A stretch of 64,000 nucleotides of DNA, taken from assembly GCF_001570405.1 (NCBI RefSeq), contig NZ_BBYM01000037.1, positions 1 through 64,000 of the forward strand, given 5' to 3'. Below are positions 52,758 through 61,776 of this stretch, piece by piece (position 1 is the first letter of the stretch; each line of letters opens with the position of its first letter). The notes under the pieces were generated by a model that searched no databases, had not been told where the DNA came from, and saw only the letters and a program-made list of their open reading frames with translations. The translations under genes and the position numbers were made by a program. The DNA comes from Microtetraspora niveoalba. Its GTDB lineage: Bacteria > Actinomycetota > Actinomycetes > Streptosporangiales > Streptosporangiaceae.

Positions 52758-53345
52758 ATGGCTGCCATGGATGCTGACTCGGTGAGCCTCCTCCGCGAGG
52801 TGCTCGCCTCGACCGGCTGGCTGGAGCGCACCCGAGAGCTGGGGCTGGCGCTGCGCGCGACCCGATCCCCCGGAGGGCTGCTCCTGGTGGGAACACCCGG
52901 CGACGAACCGTGGCACCTGACCGCACACCTGTCGGACGAGGCGCGGCTGTCGGGGCTCCCCCAGCTCTCCCCGACGCTGCTGCGCTGGTCGCCGCCCGCG
53001 GACGCGCCCGCCCACCTGCGGGTCGGCCTGGACCGGCTGCGCGACGCCCGGCGCGGCGAGACGCTCTTCGTGGTGAGCGAGGACGAGGCTCCCGTTCCCC
53101 TGCTGGAACGCGTCGACGACGCGCGGCGGACCGGCGCCACGATCCTCGCCCTCGACGGCGGCGATCCCACGCTGGAGTCGCTGGCGCACGACTCGCTGGC
53201 GATTCCGCGCGTGGACGGCCCGCTCAGCTTCGACGCCGCCCAGCACCTGGTGAGCAGCGCGGCCGGCGACATCCGGCGGCTCGGCCTGCGCGAACGCCTG
53301 GCCCGCCTCGTCGACCGGGTCACGGGGCCGCGCGTGCCCGACTAG
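52758..53345 (+). CDS. conserved hypothetical protein, possible SIS-like fold
   Basis: 195 residues from ATG 52758; in-frame ATGs at 52746 and 52767 are alternatives. The pattern GLLLVGTPGDEPWHL, then RRGETLFVVSEDEAPVPLLE, then ATILALDGGDPTLESLAHDS resembles the sugar-isomerase (SIS) alternation of strands and helices, but no phosphosugar motif is clear. No function is assigned. It is divergent from npdG. Confidence 0.75.
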   Translation: MAAMDADSVSLLREVLASTGWLERTRELGLALRATRSPGGLLLVGTPGDEPWHLTAHLSDEARLSGLPQLSPTLLRWSPPADAPAHLRVGLDRLRDARRGETLFVVSEDEAPVPLLERVDDARRTGATILALDGGDPTLESLAHDSLAIPRVDGPLSFDAAQHLVSSAAGDIRRLGLRERLARLVDRVTGPRVPD

Positions 53346-53362
53346 GGGCCTCCTCGGACGGC

Positions 53363-53827
53363 CTACCGGGCGGGGTCGCGGTCCGTTTCGTGGTCGAAGC
53401 CGTGCCTGATGTCGTAGTCGTCGCCGATGACCCGCCAGCCGCGCAGCACGTTGCTGTGCGGGACGGCGGTGAACCAGCGGACTCCCGCCTCGGCGGCGGC
53501 GCGGCCGATCCCGGTGCCGCGGGCGTCGATCACGGCCCGGTCGGCGTGGCGGGCGGCGCGGCTGAGCGCCATCGTGACCGCCACGCCGGTGTCGCCCTCG
53601 GCGAGGACGACGAAGTCGGTGGGTCGCCCGTCCACCAGGGCGTCGGGACGGCTCGCCGGGGTCGGGCGGCCGGACCGCCCCTCGCCGACGGGGGGAACGG
53701 CGACGACCCGGTGTCCTTCGGCCGCCAGCAGGGCCGCGACGCGGCGCTCCGCGCCCGACATCCGGCGCGCGCGCTCGTCCACCCCGCCCGGGGCTCCGGG
53801 CTCGCCGAGCTCCGTCATGTGTGCCAC
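53363..53827 (-). CDS. small protein resembling CdiA-type tRNA nuclease domain
   Basis: 154 residues. ERRVAALLAAEGHRVVAVPP, then RPDALVDGRPTDFVVL, then ADRAVIDARGTGIGRAAAEA follows the layout of the PD-(D/E)XK-like nuclease domain at the end of some CdiA toxins. Here it stands alone, with no secretion or delivery domain and no obvious immunity gene. It may be a housekeeping or decayed nuclease. It overlaps nothing and converges on the hypothetical gene at 52758. Confidence 0.65.
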   Translation of the reverse strand: MAHMTELGEPGAPGGVDERARRMSGAERRVAALLAAEGHRVVAVPPVGEGRSGRPTPASRPDALVDGRPTDFVVLAEGDTGVAVTMALSRAARHADRAVIDARGTGIGRAAAEAGVRWFTAVPHSNVLRGWRVIGDDYDIRHGFDHETDRDPAR

Positions 53828-53891
53828 CTCCCGCCCCAGGCCAGCTTCGCAGGCCCTCGGCGGGCATGTCCCCCAATATCAGGTCAAGGCA

Positions 53892-54068
53892 CTACTCGTC
53901 CCATTCCTCGTCCTTGGCCTGCCACACCTCGTTCCGCTCGGACGCGGTCTGCAGGGCCCTGGACGCCTCCGCCTCCGAGGCGTACGGGCCCATCCGGTCC
54001 TTGTTGGGGCAGCCCTTCTCCGGCTCCACACGCATGTGCTTCAGACAGAACCACCATTGATCGCTCAC
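53892..54068 (-). CDS. 58-residue conserved actinobacterial protein
   Basis: It starts with GTG 54068, [16 protein letters not shown], and ends [10 protein letters not shown] Cys near residue 8 and one near 19 ([11 protein letters not shown]) could bind a metal. The frame is open upstream to 54323, but that part is antisense to map. Small proteins of this type precede map-like genes in actinomycetes. Function unknown; probably expressed divergently from map. Confidence 0.8.
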   Translation of the reverse strand: MSDQWWFCLKHMRVEPEKGCPNKDRMGPYASEAEASRALQTASERNEVWQAKDEEWDE

Positions 54069-54111
54069 AGGGCTAATCCTCCCCCTCCGGACCGCATCTA
54101 GACTTGGCGGC

Positions 54112-54960
54112 ATGACAACACTCCTCCGGCCAGGGCGAGTGTCGCCCATGCGTAAGGTCCCCGCCCACATCGAACGTCCGGAGTACGTGGGGAAGGCCGC
54201 CCCCAAGAAGGGCGCCACCGACGTCCAGACCCCTGAGACGATCGAGAAGATGCGGATCGCGGGCCGGATCGCCGCCCAGGCCCTCGAGGAGGTCGGCAGA
54301 CACGTCGCGCCCGGCGTCACCACCGACGAGCTGGACCGGATCGGCCACGAGTTCCTCTGCGACCACGGCGCCTACCCGTCGACCCTCGGCTACCGCGGCT
54401 ACCCCAAGTCGCTGTGCACCTCGATCAACGAGGTCATCTGCCACGGCATCCCCGACGACACAGTGCTGAACGACGGCGACATCGTCAACGTCGACATCAC
54501 CGCGTACATCGGGGGCGTCCACGGCGACACCGACGCGACGTTCCTCGTCGGCGACGTGGACGAGGAGTCCCGGCTGCTGGTCGAGCGCACCCGCGAGGCC
54601 ACCATGCGGGCGATCAGGGCGGTCGCGCCCGGTCGCCAGCTCAACGTGGTCGGCCGGGTGATCGAGGCGTACGCGAAGCGCTTCGGCTACGGCGTGGTCC
54701 GCGACTTCACCGGCCACGGCATCGGCGCGTCGTTCCACTCGGGACTGGTCGTCCCGCACTACGACGACCCCTCGCTGGCGGTCACGCTCGTGCCCGGCAT
54801 GACGTTCACGATCGAGCCCATGCTCACGTTGGGGACCATCGACTACGAGATCTGGCCGGACAAGTGGACCGCGGTGACCATGGACCGCAAGCGGACCGCC
54901 CAGTTCGAGCACACGATCGTGGTCACCGACTCGGGCCACGAGATCCTCACGCTGCCCTGA
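54112..54960 (+). CDS. map: methionine aminopeptidase type I
   Basis: 282 residues. It removes the initiator Met from nascent proteins. The metal ligands are visible in [19 protein letters not shown] (two Asp), TGHGIG (His), FTIEP (Glu) and FEHTIVV (Glu). An N-terminal extension of about 40 residues with a Pro-rich SH3-ligand-like region ([16 protein letters not shown]) marks the actinobacterial MetAP1c type. ATG 54112. Confidence 0.97.
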   Translation: MTTLLRPGRVSPMRKVPAHIERPEYVGKAAPKKGATDVQTPETIEKMRIAGRIAAQALEEVGRHVAPGVTTDELDRIGHEFLCDHGAYPSTLGYRGYPKSLCTSINEVICHGIPDDTVLNDGDIVNVDITAYIGGVHGDTDATFLVGDVDEESRLLVERTREATMRAIRAVAPGRQLNVVGRVIEAYAKRFGYGVVRDFTGHGIGASFHSGLVVPHYDDPSLAVTLVPGMTFTIEPMLTLGTIDYEIWPDKWTAVTMDRKRTAQFEHTIVVTDSGHEILTLP

Positions 54961-55050
54961 CCGGCGCCCCGAGCGGCTTCCGTGGCCGCGTCCCTGCGGT
55001 TCTCAGGCCGCCCTCCCCGGCGCTTCAAGGGGACCAGGCGTCCCCGCCGG

Positions 55051-55491
55051 TCAGCGGGCCCGGATCACTCCGGTGACGGTCGTGCCGCCGCCGGGGACGC
55101 TGTTGATCGTCAACATGCCCCCGGCCTCGGCGAAGCGCGCCCGCATGGCGGCCAGTCCCCGCGCCGAGCCGGGCCCGACCTCGTCGACGGCGAACCCGGC
55201 GCCGTCGTCGCTCACGGTCATCCGCAGGCCCGCCTTGCCGGCGGTGACGGCGACGGACACCTGCCGGGCGCGGCTGTGCCGCTCGACGTTGGACAGCGCC
55301 TCGACGAGGGTGGTGTACACGACCCGGGCGACCCGGCCCGGCACGGCCGTGACCGGCAGCGCCCAGATCTCGACGGCGATGCCCGAGCGCTCCGACCACT
55401 CCGTGAGGTAGTCCCTCAGGGCCGACGCCAGATCGCCGTTCGGCCGGATCCGCAGCTCTTCCGCCAACCCGCCCCTCCTCAATCGTCGCAC
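55051..55491 (-). CDS. stand-alone HATPase domain protein (NarL kinase-like)
   Basis: 146 residues. It has the N box LVEALSNVERHS, G1 VSDDGAGF and a G2-like GSARGLAAMRARF, as in HisKA_3 kinases, but no dimerisation helix and no His phosphoacceptor. It could be a remnant of a kinase or a separate ATP-binding regulator. GTG 55491 is the longest start; TTG 55467, preceded by GAGGAGGGG, is better placed. No response regulator is adjacent. The 211-bp spacer to the CtaG gene holds no recognised feature. Confidence 0.75.
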   Translation of the reverse strand: MRRLRRGGLAEELRIRPNGDLASALRDYLTEWSERSGIAVEIWALPVTAVPGRVARVVYTTLVEALSNVERHSRARQVSVAVTAGKAGLRMTVSDDGAGFAVDEVGPGSARGLAAMRARFAEAGGMLTINSVPGGGTTVTGVIRAR

Positions 55492-55702
55492 CGCCTTCCG
55501 GGCGGGCGACGCGGAGGCCGGCGGCGGGAGCTCCGAACAGGATTTGCCGGCTCACGACCCCGCCGCGGTCCCGGGCGGACGTCACTCAGGGTTATGCCCG
55601 CTCACTGAGCAGGTCACGCGCTTCCACCGTACCCGCGGGTGGCCGCGCCGGGCGGGGCGACGCGCGACCCGGCCCGGAACGCCGGACCGGGGCCCCGCCC
55701 GG

Positions 55703-57694
55703 TCACTGGGCGGTGTCGCGCCTGTTCAGCTTGGCCAGGTAGTCGTTGTACGCGTCGAGCTCGGCGTCACCCGTGCCGCCCACCTTCGCGGCGCGCTCCT
55801 CGGCCCGGCGGTCGGCGCGGCGGGCCATCCGGTCGTCGGCCCGCCACCACTGGAGCGCCAGCGCGATGACGACGATCAGGGTCGGGATCTCGCCGAACCC
55901 CCAGGCGATCGCGCCGCCGGTCTGCTGGTCGGACACCGACGACGCGCCCCAGGTGCGGCCGAGCTGGGCGTACCAGTCCGAGGCGATGACCGTGCTCATG
56001 TTCATCAGCGCGATGCCGAAGAACGCGTGGAACGGCATGGTGATGAACAGCAGCAGCAACCGCCCGACATGGGGCAGCCGGTGCGGCCCGGGATCCACCC
56101 CGATGATCACCCAGAAGAACAGGCAGCCGCTGACCAGGAAGTGGACCGTCATCGCGATGTGCCCGAGGTGCTCCTTCATCGCCGCCGCGAACAGCGGGGT
56201 GAAGTAGAGCGCGTACGTCGACACGATGAAGATCGCGGTCGCGATGGCGGGGTGCGCGACGAACCTGACGTAGCGGCTGTGCAGGAGCACGGTGACCCAC
56301 TCGCGCGGCCCCCGGTCGCCGCGCCGCACGGCCGGCCTGAGCGCGCGCAGCGCGAGCGTGACGGGCGCGCCGAGCACCAGCAGGATCGGCACCAGCATGG
56401 CGAGCACCATGTGCTCGGCCATGTGGACGCTGAACAGCACCGGCGCGTACTTCGCGACACCGCTCTGGGTGGCGATGACGAGGACGACGACGCCGAGGAA
56501 CCAGGACGCGGTCCGGCCGACCGGCCAGGAGTCGCCCCGGCGGGCCAGCCGTACGACACCGGCCGCGTACAGACCGGCGAGCGCGGCGGCGACGACGGCG
56601 AAGAACAGGTCGAACCACCACAGCGTCACCAGGTTGCCCACCGAGATCGGCGGTGGCACGAGATAGCCGAGCAGTTCGTAGGCGCGGTCGATGGGACCCC
56701 GGATCTCCGGCGGCGCGGTGCGGGCGAGGGCCACGGCGAGGCCGACGGTCGCGGCCATGAGCATGATCTCGCCCAGCGCGAGGCGCTGGAACGCTCCTGC
56801 CTGTCCCGCGGACAGTGCCGGCACGGTGCGGCGGCGGTGCCACCAGCCGAACACGCCGAGCGCGGCGAACGCCGCCGTCTTGGCCAGGATCATCAGGCCG
56901 TACGAGGAGGTGAACAGCGCCTCGACCGACGCGAGCCGGGCGAGGACGCTGGCGACGCCGGAGAGGCCGACGCCCACGAAGCACCACAGCGCCATGCGGG
57001 AGAACCGCTCGGCGGCGACGTCGAGCCGCTCGCCGCCCCGGTAGGCGTGGACGCAGAGCACGCCGAGGCCGCCCACCCACAGCGCCAGCAGGACCACGTG
57101 GAAGGCGACCGAGGTGGTGGCGAGGCTGTGGTTGGGCGCCGAGGAGGAGTGGCCGGTCAGCGCGGGCGGCAGCAGCGTGGCCAGCGCGAAGAGCAGCAGC
57201 CCCGCCGCCGCGCCGACGGTGATCGCGCCGCGCGCGAACAGCGCGACGGCGACCGCGAAGAGCACGACCAGCGTGAGCGCGATGCCCTGCGGGACCTGGC
57301 TGGCGTAGCTGGTCAGCTCGTTGCCGCCGAGGACGTCCCCGACCGGCATGCCGAGCGTCTCGGACAGGCTGAAGACGAGGGTCGACGCGCCCGCGACCGC
57401 CCAGACGAGCGCCGTCCAGGAGGCGGCCTTGACGTACTCCTGGGCGGGCTTGCCGAGCAGGCCCTTGTCGCTGGGGAGGAACGCGACGCTCATCACGAGC
57501 AGGCCGACGGTGACGAGGCCGGCGCCGTCCATCGTGAGCTTGGACAGCGGGAGCATCCACCGGGTGATCACGCCCTCGTCGGGCAGGCCCGGGATGATGC
57601 GCGGGGTGGCCGCGCCTCCGGCCACCATAGCGATCACCAGCGCGACGGCCGCGGCGCAGACCGCGGCGACGGCCAGGCGCGCCGTGCGGCTCAC
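55703..57694 (-). CDS. CopD-CtaG fusion: copper import and cytochrome oxidase assembly
   Basis: 663 residues from GTG 57694, which overlaps the copC stop as GTGA. The N-terminal half (about 1-330) is a CopD/YcnJ-like multi-pass copper importer. The C-terminal half (about 340-610) is a CtaG/Caa3_CtaG-type protein (HMAEHMVLAMLVPILLVLGA, MTVHFLVSGCLFFWVIIG), which helps insert copper into cytochrome oxidase. About 16 membrane segments. This fused form is common in actinobacteria. Together with CopC it would deliver copper. Confidence 0.92.
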   Translation of the reverse strand: MSRTARLAVAAVCAAAVALVIAMVAGGAATPRIIPGLPDEGVITRWMLPLSKLTMDGAGLVTVGLLVMSVAFLPSDKGLLGKPAQEYVKAASWTALVWAVAGASTLVFSLSETLGMPVGDVLGGNELTSYASQVPQGIALTLVVLFAVAVALFARGAITVGAAAGLLLFALATLLPPALTGHSSSAPNHSLATTSVAFHVVLLALWVGGLGVLCVHAYRGGERLDVAAERFSRMALWCFVGVGLSGVASVLARLASVEALFTSSYGLMILAKTAAFAALGVFGWWHRRRTVPALSAGQAGAFQRLALGEIMLMAATVGLAVALARTAPPEIRGPIDRAYELLGYLVPPPISVGNLVTLWWFDLFFAVVAAALAGLYAAGVVRLARRGDSWPVGRTASWFLGVVVLVIATQSGVAKYAPVLFSVHMAEHMVLAMLVPILLVLGAPVTLALRALRPAVRRGDRGPREWVTVLLHSRYVRFVAHPAIATAIFIVSTYALYFTPLFAAAMKEHLGHIAMTVHFLVSGCLFFWVIIGVDPGPHRLPHVGRLLLLFITMPFHAFFGIALMNMSTVIASDWYAQLGRTWGASSVSDQQTGGAIAWGFGEIPTLIVVIALALQWWRADDRMARRADRRAEERAAKVGGTGDAELDAYNDYLAKLNRRDTAQ

Positions 57695-58353
57695 GGCTTC
57701 TTCCGCATGCTGATGGCCATCCCGATGCCGATGCCGGCGATGCCGAAGACCGCGATCCACACCCAGGCGGGGACGCCGCCCTGGCCGCTCTCGTCCGCGG
57801 CCTTCTCCGTCTCGGCCTGCCCAGCCGCGGCCTGCCCGTCCGGCGCCGCGGCCGCGGCGGGCGGGGTCGTCACGCCCTCGGTCGGCTCGGCGCTCGGCTC
57901 GGCGGCCGGGTCGACGGTCGGGTCGGTGGCGGGAGTCGGCTGCGCGGGCGGCGCGGCGGTCACGTCGGGGCTCGCCTGGGGGGCGGAGGAACCCGTCAGC
58001 GTGAACGGGATCTCCCCCTCGATCGGGTGTCCGTCGGAGGAGACGACGCGCCAGGCCAGGCTGTACTTTCCCGCGGGCAGCGAGCCGGCGACGGTCTGGG
58101 TCACCACGGGACCGTCGACCTTCGGCTCGCCCGACTCGTATTGCACGCCGTCGGGGCCGCGTACCAGGACGACCGGGAAGCGGACCGACTCGGTGAAGGT
58201 CAGGCTCACCTTCGTGAGGGCGTCGACCCGGGCGTTCTCCTTCGGGTCGCTGCTCTTGAGCGAGGTGTGGGCCAGCGCGGGCAGGGCGAGGGCCGTACCG
58301 AGCACGAGGGTCGCGACGAACGCGATCACGGCCGCAAACGGGGATTTTCTCAT
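57691..58353 (-). CDS. copC: CopC-domain copper-binding protein
   Basis: 220 residues. A signal peptide (1-28) cleaves at ALA, leaving His29 as the mature N-terminus, the expected Cu(II) ligand. The CopC beta-barrel has AHTSLKSSDPKENARVD and SSDGHPIEGEIPFTL, with a further His ligand. A Pro/Ala/Glu-rich linker and a C-terminal transmembrane helix anchor it outside the membrane. It precedes the CopD-CtaG gene in a coupled pair. Confidence 0.93.
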   Translation of the reverse strand: MRKSPFAAVIAFVATLVLGTALALPALAHTSLKSSDPKENARVDALTKVSLTFTESVRFPVVLVRGPDGVQYESGEPKVDGPVVTQTVAGSLPAGKYSLAWRVVSSDGHPIEGEIPFTLTGSSAPQASPDVTAAPPAQPTPATDPTVDPAAEPSAEPTEGVTTPPAAAAAPDGQAAAGQAETEKAADESGQGGVPAWVWIAVFGIAGIGIGMAISMRKKP

Positions 58354-58452
58354 GGCAGCAACAAGGCTACCGACGCATGGGTCCGGTCCTTACCTCGCAT
58401 GAGACGCCGGGCCGGGACACTCGCGTAACGCGACGTGCGGCCCGGCTCAGGG

Positions 58453-58486
58453 GGCCCGCCCGCCCCAGGGGCCGGGCGGGCGGGCC
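58453..58486 (-). terminator. hairpin terminator of the XRE-TPR gene
   Basis: GGCCCGCCCGCCC (58453-58465) pairs perfectly with GGGCGGGCGGGCC (58474-58486), loop of 8 bases, just after the regulator stop at 58492. Confidence 0.75.
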
Positions 58487-58491
58487 GTCCG

Positions 58492-59784
58492 TCACAGACC
58501 GGCGCAGGCGAGCGCGCGCTGGTAGGCGACGGTGCTCGCGTTCCCGTCCTCGATGCGCTGGAACGCCTCGGCGGCCTCCAGCCAGCCCTGCGCGGCCATC
58601 CTGATCTTGGGGGACCGCTCCAGCCAGTCACCGGCCGCCGCCAGCTCGGCCGCCGCCTCCTCGCGCCTGCCGAGCTGCTCGTACGCCTGGCCGAGCACGA
58701 GGTGCGCCTCGGCCCGCAGCTCGCCGTGGGGCTCCTCCATCAGGTCCTTGGCGGCGCGGGCGTGCTCCGCGGCCTCCTCGGGGTGGCGCAGCGCCAGCTC
58801 GGTGCGGGCCAGGAAGACCGAGCAGCGGGCGATGTCCGCCTTGCTCGCGGCCGACTCGCCGAGCTCGCGGTGGGTCCGCGCCATCAGGTCGCGGGCCGTC
58901 TCCAGGTCGTCCGGCCGGACCCGGAGCAGCAGGATCGCGTACGCGAGGCGGAGCCGGGCGAGGTTGCGGGGGTCGCCGTTCTCGCTCTGGACGGCCAGGG
59001 CGCGCTCGGCCAGCGCGAGCGACTCCTCGCCGCGTCCGGTCATCTCGGCGATCCTGGCGGCGTTCCAGTTCGCGGCGACCGTCGCGCGGGGCGTGCCGAG
59101 GAGGTCGGCGGCGGCGAGCAGCTCGTTCGCGAACTGGGTGGCGCGCAGCAGGTCGCCGCGCACGCCGTACGCGGCGAGCAGGGTCGCGGCGAGCTCGATC
59201 AGGTCGTCGGTCCAGGTGGCGCGGTTCAGGTCCTTGAGCATGGCCTCGCCCACCTGGACGGCCAGGCCGAGGTCGCCCTTCTCGCGGTAGCACCGGCACA
59301 GCGCGACGGCGATCGCCACGCGGCGGTCCTCCGGCATCGCCCCGGCCTCGGTGTCGAGCAGGCGGTTCAGGATCTCGATGGCCTCGCCGAGGTGGCCGCA
59401 CGCCTCGGCGGCGAGCGCGTAGCCGAACTCGGCGTCCTGGTGCAACTGGGAGAGCCCGACCAGGCTCCGGTCGGCCAGCAGCTCGCCGAAGCGGCGCCTG
59501 GCCTCCTCGACCTCGCCGTTGTCCAGGGCGAGCCGCGCGAAGCGCAGCCCGAGTTCGAGCTCCTCCATCTGCTCGGCCGTCACGCCATTGATCAAATACG
59601 TGAGAGAGCAGTCGAGCTTCTGGGAGAGCAGTTCCAAAACCGCCGGAGTGGGCGTCCGCTTTCCACTCTCTATCAGCGAGACGTAGCTGTCCGAAAGCTC
59701 CGGATGAGCGAGCTGAGCTTGGGAAAGACCACGTTGACGGCGGATCATCTTGATGCGCTGGCCTACTAGATCTTGACTCGTCAT
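58492..59784 (-). CDS. XRE-family regulator with C-terminal TPR repeats
   Basis: 430 residues from ATG 59784. An N-terminal Cro/CI helix-turn-helix (about 6-61: GQRIKMIRRQRGLSQAQLAH, ELSDSYVSLIESGKRTP) is followed by about ten helical hairpins of TPR type spanning residues 75-430 (for example LGEAIEILNRLLD, LGQAYEQLGRREEAAAEL). This is the layout of RRNPP peptide receptors, where the TPR groove binds a signalling peptide. It is divergent, across 55 bp, from a 43-residue secreted peptide gene. No conventional sensor or kinase is fused. An extension to 59799 lacks a ribosome-binding site. Confidence 0.93.
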   Translation of the reverse strand: MTSQDLVGQRIKMIRRQRGLSQAQLAHPELSDSYVSLIESGKRTPTPAVLELLSQKLDCSLTYLINGVTAEQMEELELGLRFARLALDNGEVEEARRRFGELLADRSLVGLSQLHQDAEFGYALAAEACGHLGEAIEILNRLLDTEAGAMPEDRRVAIAVALCRCYREKGDLGLAVQVGEAMLKDLNRATWTDDLIELAATLLAAYGVRGDLLRATQFANELLAAADLLGTPRATVAANWNAARIAEMTGRGEESLALAERALAVQSENGDPRNLARLRLAYAILLLRVRPDDLETARDLMARTHRELGESAASKADIARCSVFLARTELALRHPEEAAEHARAAKDLMEEPHGELRAEAHLVLGQAYEQLGRREEAAAELAAAGDWLERSPKIRMAAQGWLEAAEAFQRIEDGNASTVAYQRALACAGL

Positions 59785-59839
59785 GGGCTCCCCCTGCAAG
59801 AATGGTGTAAATCAGACGATTTCCCGACAGGAGCTGATC
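59785..59839. promoter_or_regulatory. divergent promoter region with inverted repeat AAATC-AGAC-GATTT
   Basis: The 55-bp gap must carry both promoters. AAATC (59809-59813) and GATTT (59818-59822) are perfect inverted arms around AGAC, centred about 24 bases before the peptide ATG. It is the natural candidate operator for the XRE protein. AGGAG at 59829-59833 is the peptide ribosome-binding site. Confidence 0.55.
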
Positions 59840-59971
59840 ATGCGCCGCCGACTCATCGTCTCTGCCTTGGCTCTTCTCTTCTCAACCAGTGTGGTTGTCG
59901 CGGCAAATGCTACGGCTGCCACCGCTGCGCCGTCTTCCCCCAAGTACGCGCCGGCCGACTGGTGCTGCTGA
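59840..59971 (+). CDS. 43-residue secreted peptide precursor, putative signal peptide for the XRE-TPR regulator
   Basis: From ATG 59840: a basic start (MRRR), a hydrophobic core (residues 5-22), Ala-rich cleavage sites (AANATA, ATAA), and a short tail PSSPKYAPADWCC with two adjacent C-terminal Cys residues. A Sec signal peptide with almost nothing after it is typical of pro-peptides for RRNPP systems. The Trp-Cys-Cys end could form a vicinal disulfide or be processed. AGGAG lies 6 bases upstream; the in-frame ATG at 59783 overlaps the regulator start and lacks a ribosome-binding site. Role inferred from position only. Confidence 0.75.
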   Translation: MRRRLIVSALALLFSTSVVVAANATAATAAPSSPKYAPADWCC

Positions 59972-60024
59972 GTCGTTATCTCTCCTGATCCATCCCTTCT
60001 GCTCTACTGTTCCGGCGGCGCGGC

Positions 60025-61602
<1,578 letters not shown>

Positions 61603-61776
61603 GCGGATCAGACTATTTGGAGAAATCTACAACCGATATCCCCCGCGGCCACGGCGTTTCATCGCGCCGCCGATTGGCCCGGGTGACCTCGCCTGATGTA
61701 CTGCCCGTACGCCCTCGCCCGGAGCGGAAGCGGAGGCCGGGCGGGGCCCCGGGCGTCCGGAAGTGGGGAGCGACCG

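Noticed and set aside
53892-54323. N-terminal extension of the 58-residue protein
   Set aside because: The extra 85 codons are antisense to map and lack a start context; GTG 54068 gives the compact conserved protein.
55544-58402. 952-codon plus-strand frame
   Set aside because: Antisense shadow of the CopD-CtaG and CopC genes; repeated Arg/Asp/His blocks, no homology pattern.
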